DNA from: Magnetococcales bacterium
GTDB lineage: Bacteria > Pseudomonadota > Alphaproteobacteria > UBA2136
DNA length: 53,776 bases
Assembly: GCA_002689455.1 (NCBI GenBank)
Contig: NZGE01000015.1
Span: forward strand, 1-53,776
Reading direction: 5' to 3'
How positions within the stretch are numbered: position 1 is the first letter of the stretch; the number at the start of each line of letters is the position of its first letter. The position numbers and the translations under genes are program-made. The notes beneath the pieces were generated by a model. It was not told the origin of the DNA and made no database searches. It worked only from the letters and a program-made list of their open reading frames with translations. Below, piece after piece: positions 53,506-53,776 of this stretch.

Positions 53506-53776
53506 TTCTTTATTAAATCAAACAGTTAAAAGTAAACTTACCTAAGTGAGACAAAAAGGTGAGACAAACTTGGCTTTTAATCCTACGTACATATGTCCAT
53601 AGTCACTGGCTATGAAATAATATCTAATCGTATAAACCATTCTTACACCCCTTATTTAATATAATAAAAATATTCATCCAATAATTTTTTTTTCAGAATC
53701 GCTATAAACACTAATTAATACCGATGTATTACTGATTAATGAATCGGAAGAGCAACTGTAACGCTTCTGCTTTGGG
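53506..53776. other. Region downstream of tRNA-Phe without a recognised gene
   Basis: AT-rich, with no long ORF. GTGAGACAAA occurs twice 13 bp apart (53546-53555 and 53559-53568). The position 3' of a tRNA is a common integration point, but no integrase or att repeat is visible before the window ends. Confidence 0.35.

Overview
The window is dense, AT-rich (about 40% G+C or less by eye) bacterial chromosome. Gene order and families point to an alphaproteobacterium: a short prolyl-tRNA synthetase next to lolC-lolD-dnaE, enolase next to an FtsB/DivIC-like protein, bamD next to recN, comEC divergent from gltX, rnhA next to a kinase-type homoserine kinase, and efp followed by an inositol-monophosphatase-family gene. 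Signal peptides, a Lol system, BamD and Kdo/heptose genes show a Gram-negative envelope. The organism cannot be named from the sequence. A canonical hemL is notable because most alphaproteobacteria make 5-aminolevulinate through ALA synthase.

Layout. 1-4.5 kb (minus): clpP, a small unknown, pheA and a membrane PAS-GGDEF-EAL protein. 4.6-8.3 kb (plus): a DsbD/ScsB-like reductase and an AGCS amino-acid symporter. 8.3-12.8 kb (minus): ftsB-like, eno, kdsA, yqgE, rnhA, thrB. 13-15 kb (plus): hemL-rlmE. 15-24 kb (minus): a surface-sugar block (comEC, wecC, unknown, fused oxidoreductase, asnB, gmhA). 24-30 kb: gltX, small unknowns, recN-bamD and a small diguanylate cyclase. 30-36 kb: unknown membrane proteins, DUF502, a HAD phosphatase, srkA, an MscS channel, a candidate small RNA and a gene broken by an in-frame stop. 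36-43 kb (minus): dnaE, lolD, lolC, proS. 43-46.4 kb (plus): tRNA(CAU), an unknown/CBS gene pair, a 41-codon membrane ORF and a GT-C-like protein. 46.5-48.4 kb: the most unusual locus. 48.4-53.8 kb: a secreted unknown, efp, a catalytically degenerate IMPase homologue, a secreted beta-propeller protein, gmhB, a PfkB kinase and tRNA-Phe.

The best candidate for an undescribed system is at 46.4-48.4 kb. One ORF joins an N-terminal XRE-type helix-turn-helix to an entire RuBisCO-like domain whose catalytic lysines, carbamate site and metal ligands are replaced, so it reads as a transcription factor with a RuBisCO fold as sensor. A perfect palindrome (TTTCATATATGAAA) covers its predicted transcription start. 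The same 19-bp sequence recurs just after the gene, beside a cluster of ATACGCAT repeats that can form a long hairpin.

Secondary signals are a SuhB-like protein that has lost its metal site, a TTGTCAA motif cluster, a perfect operator-like palindrome between the c-di-GMP gene and dsbD, a terminator-ended small-RNA candidate, and a nonsense-interrupted SnoaL/DUF4440-like gene. The rest is ordinary housekeeping. Motif and domain statements were read by eye from the translations; no database search was run.
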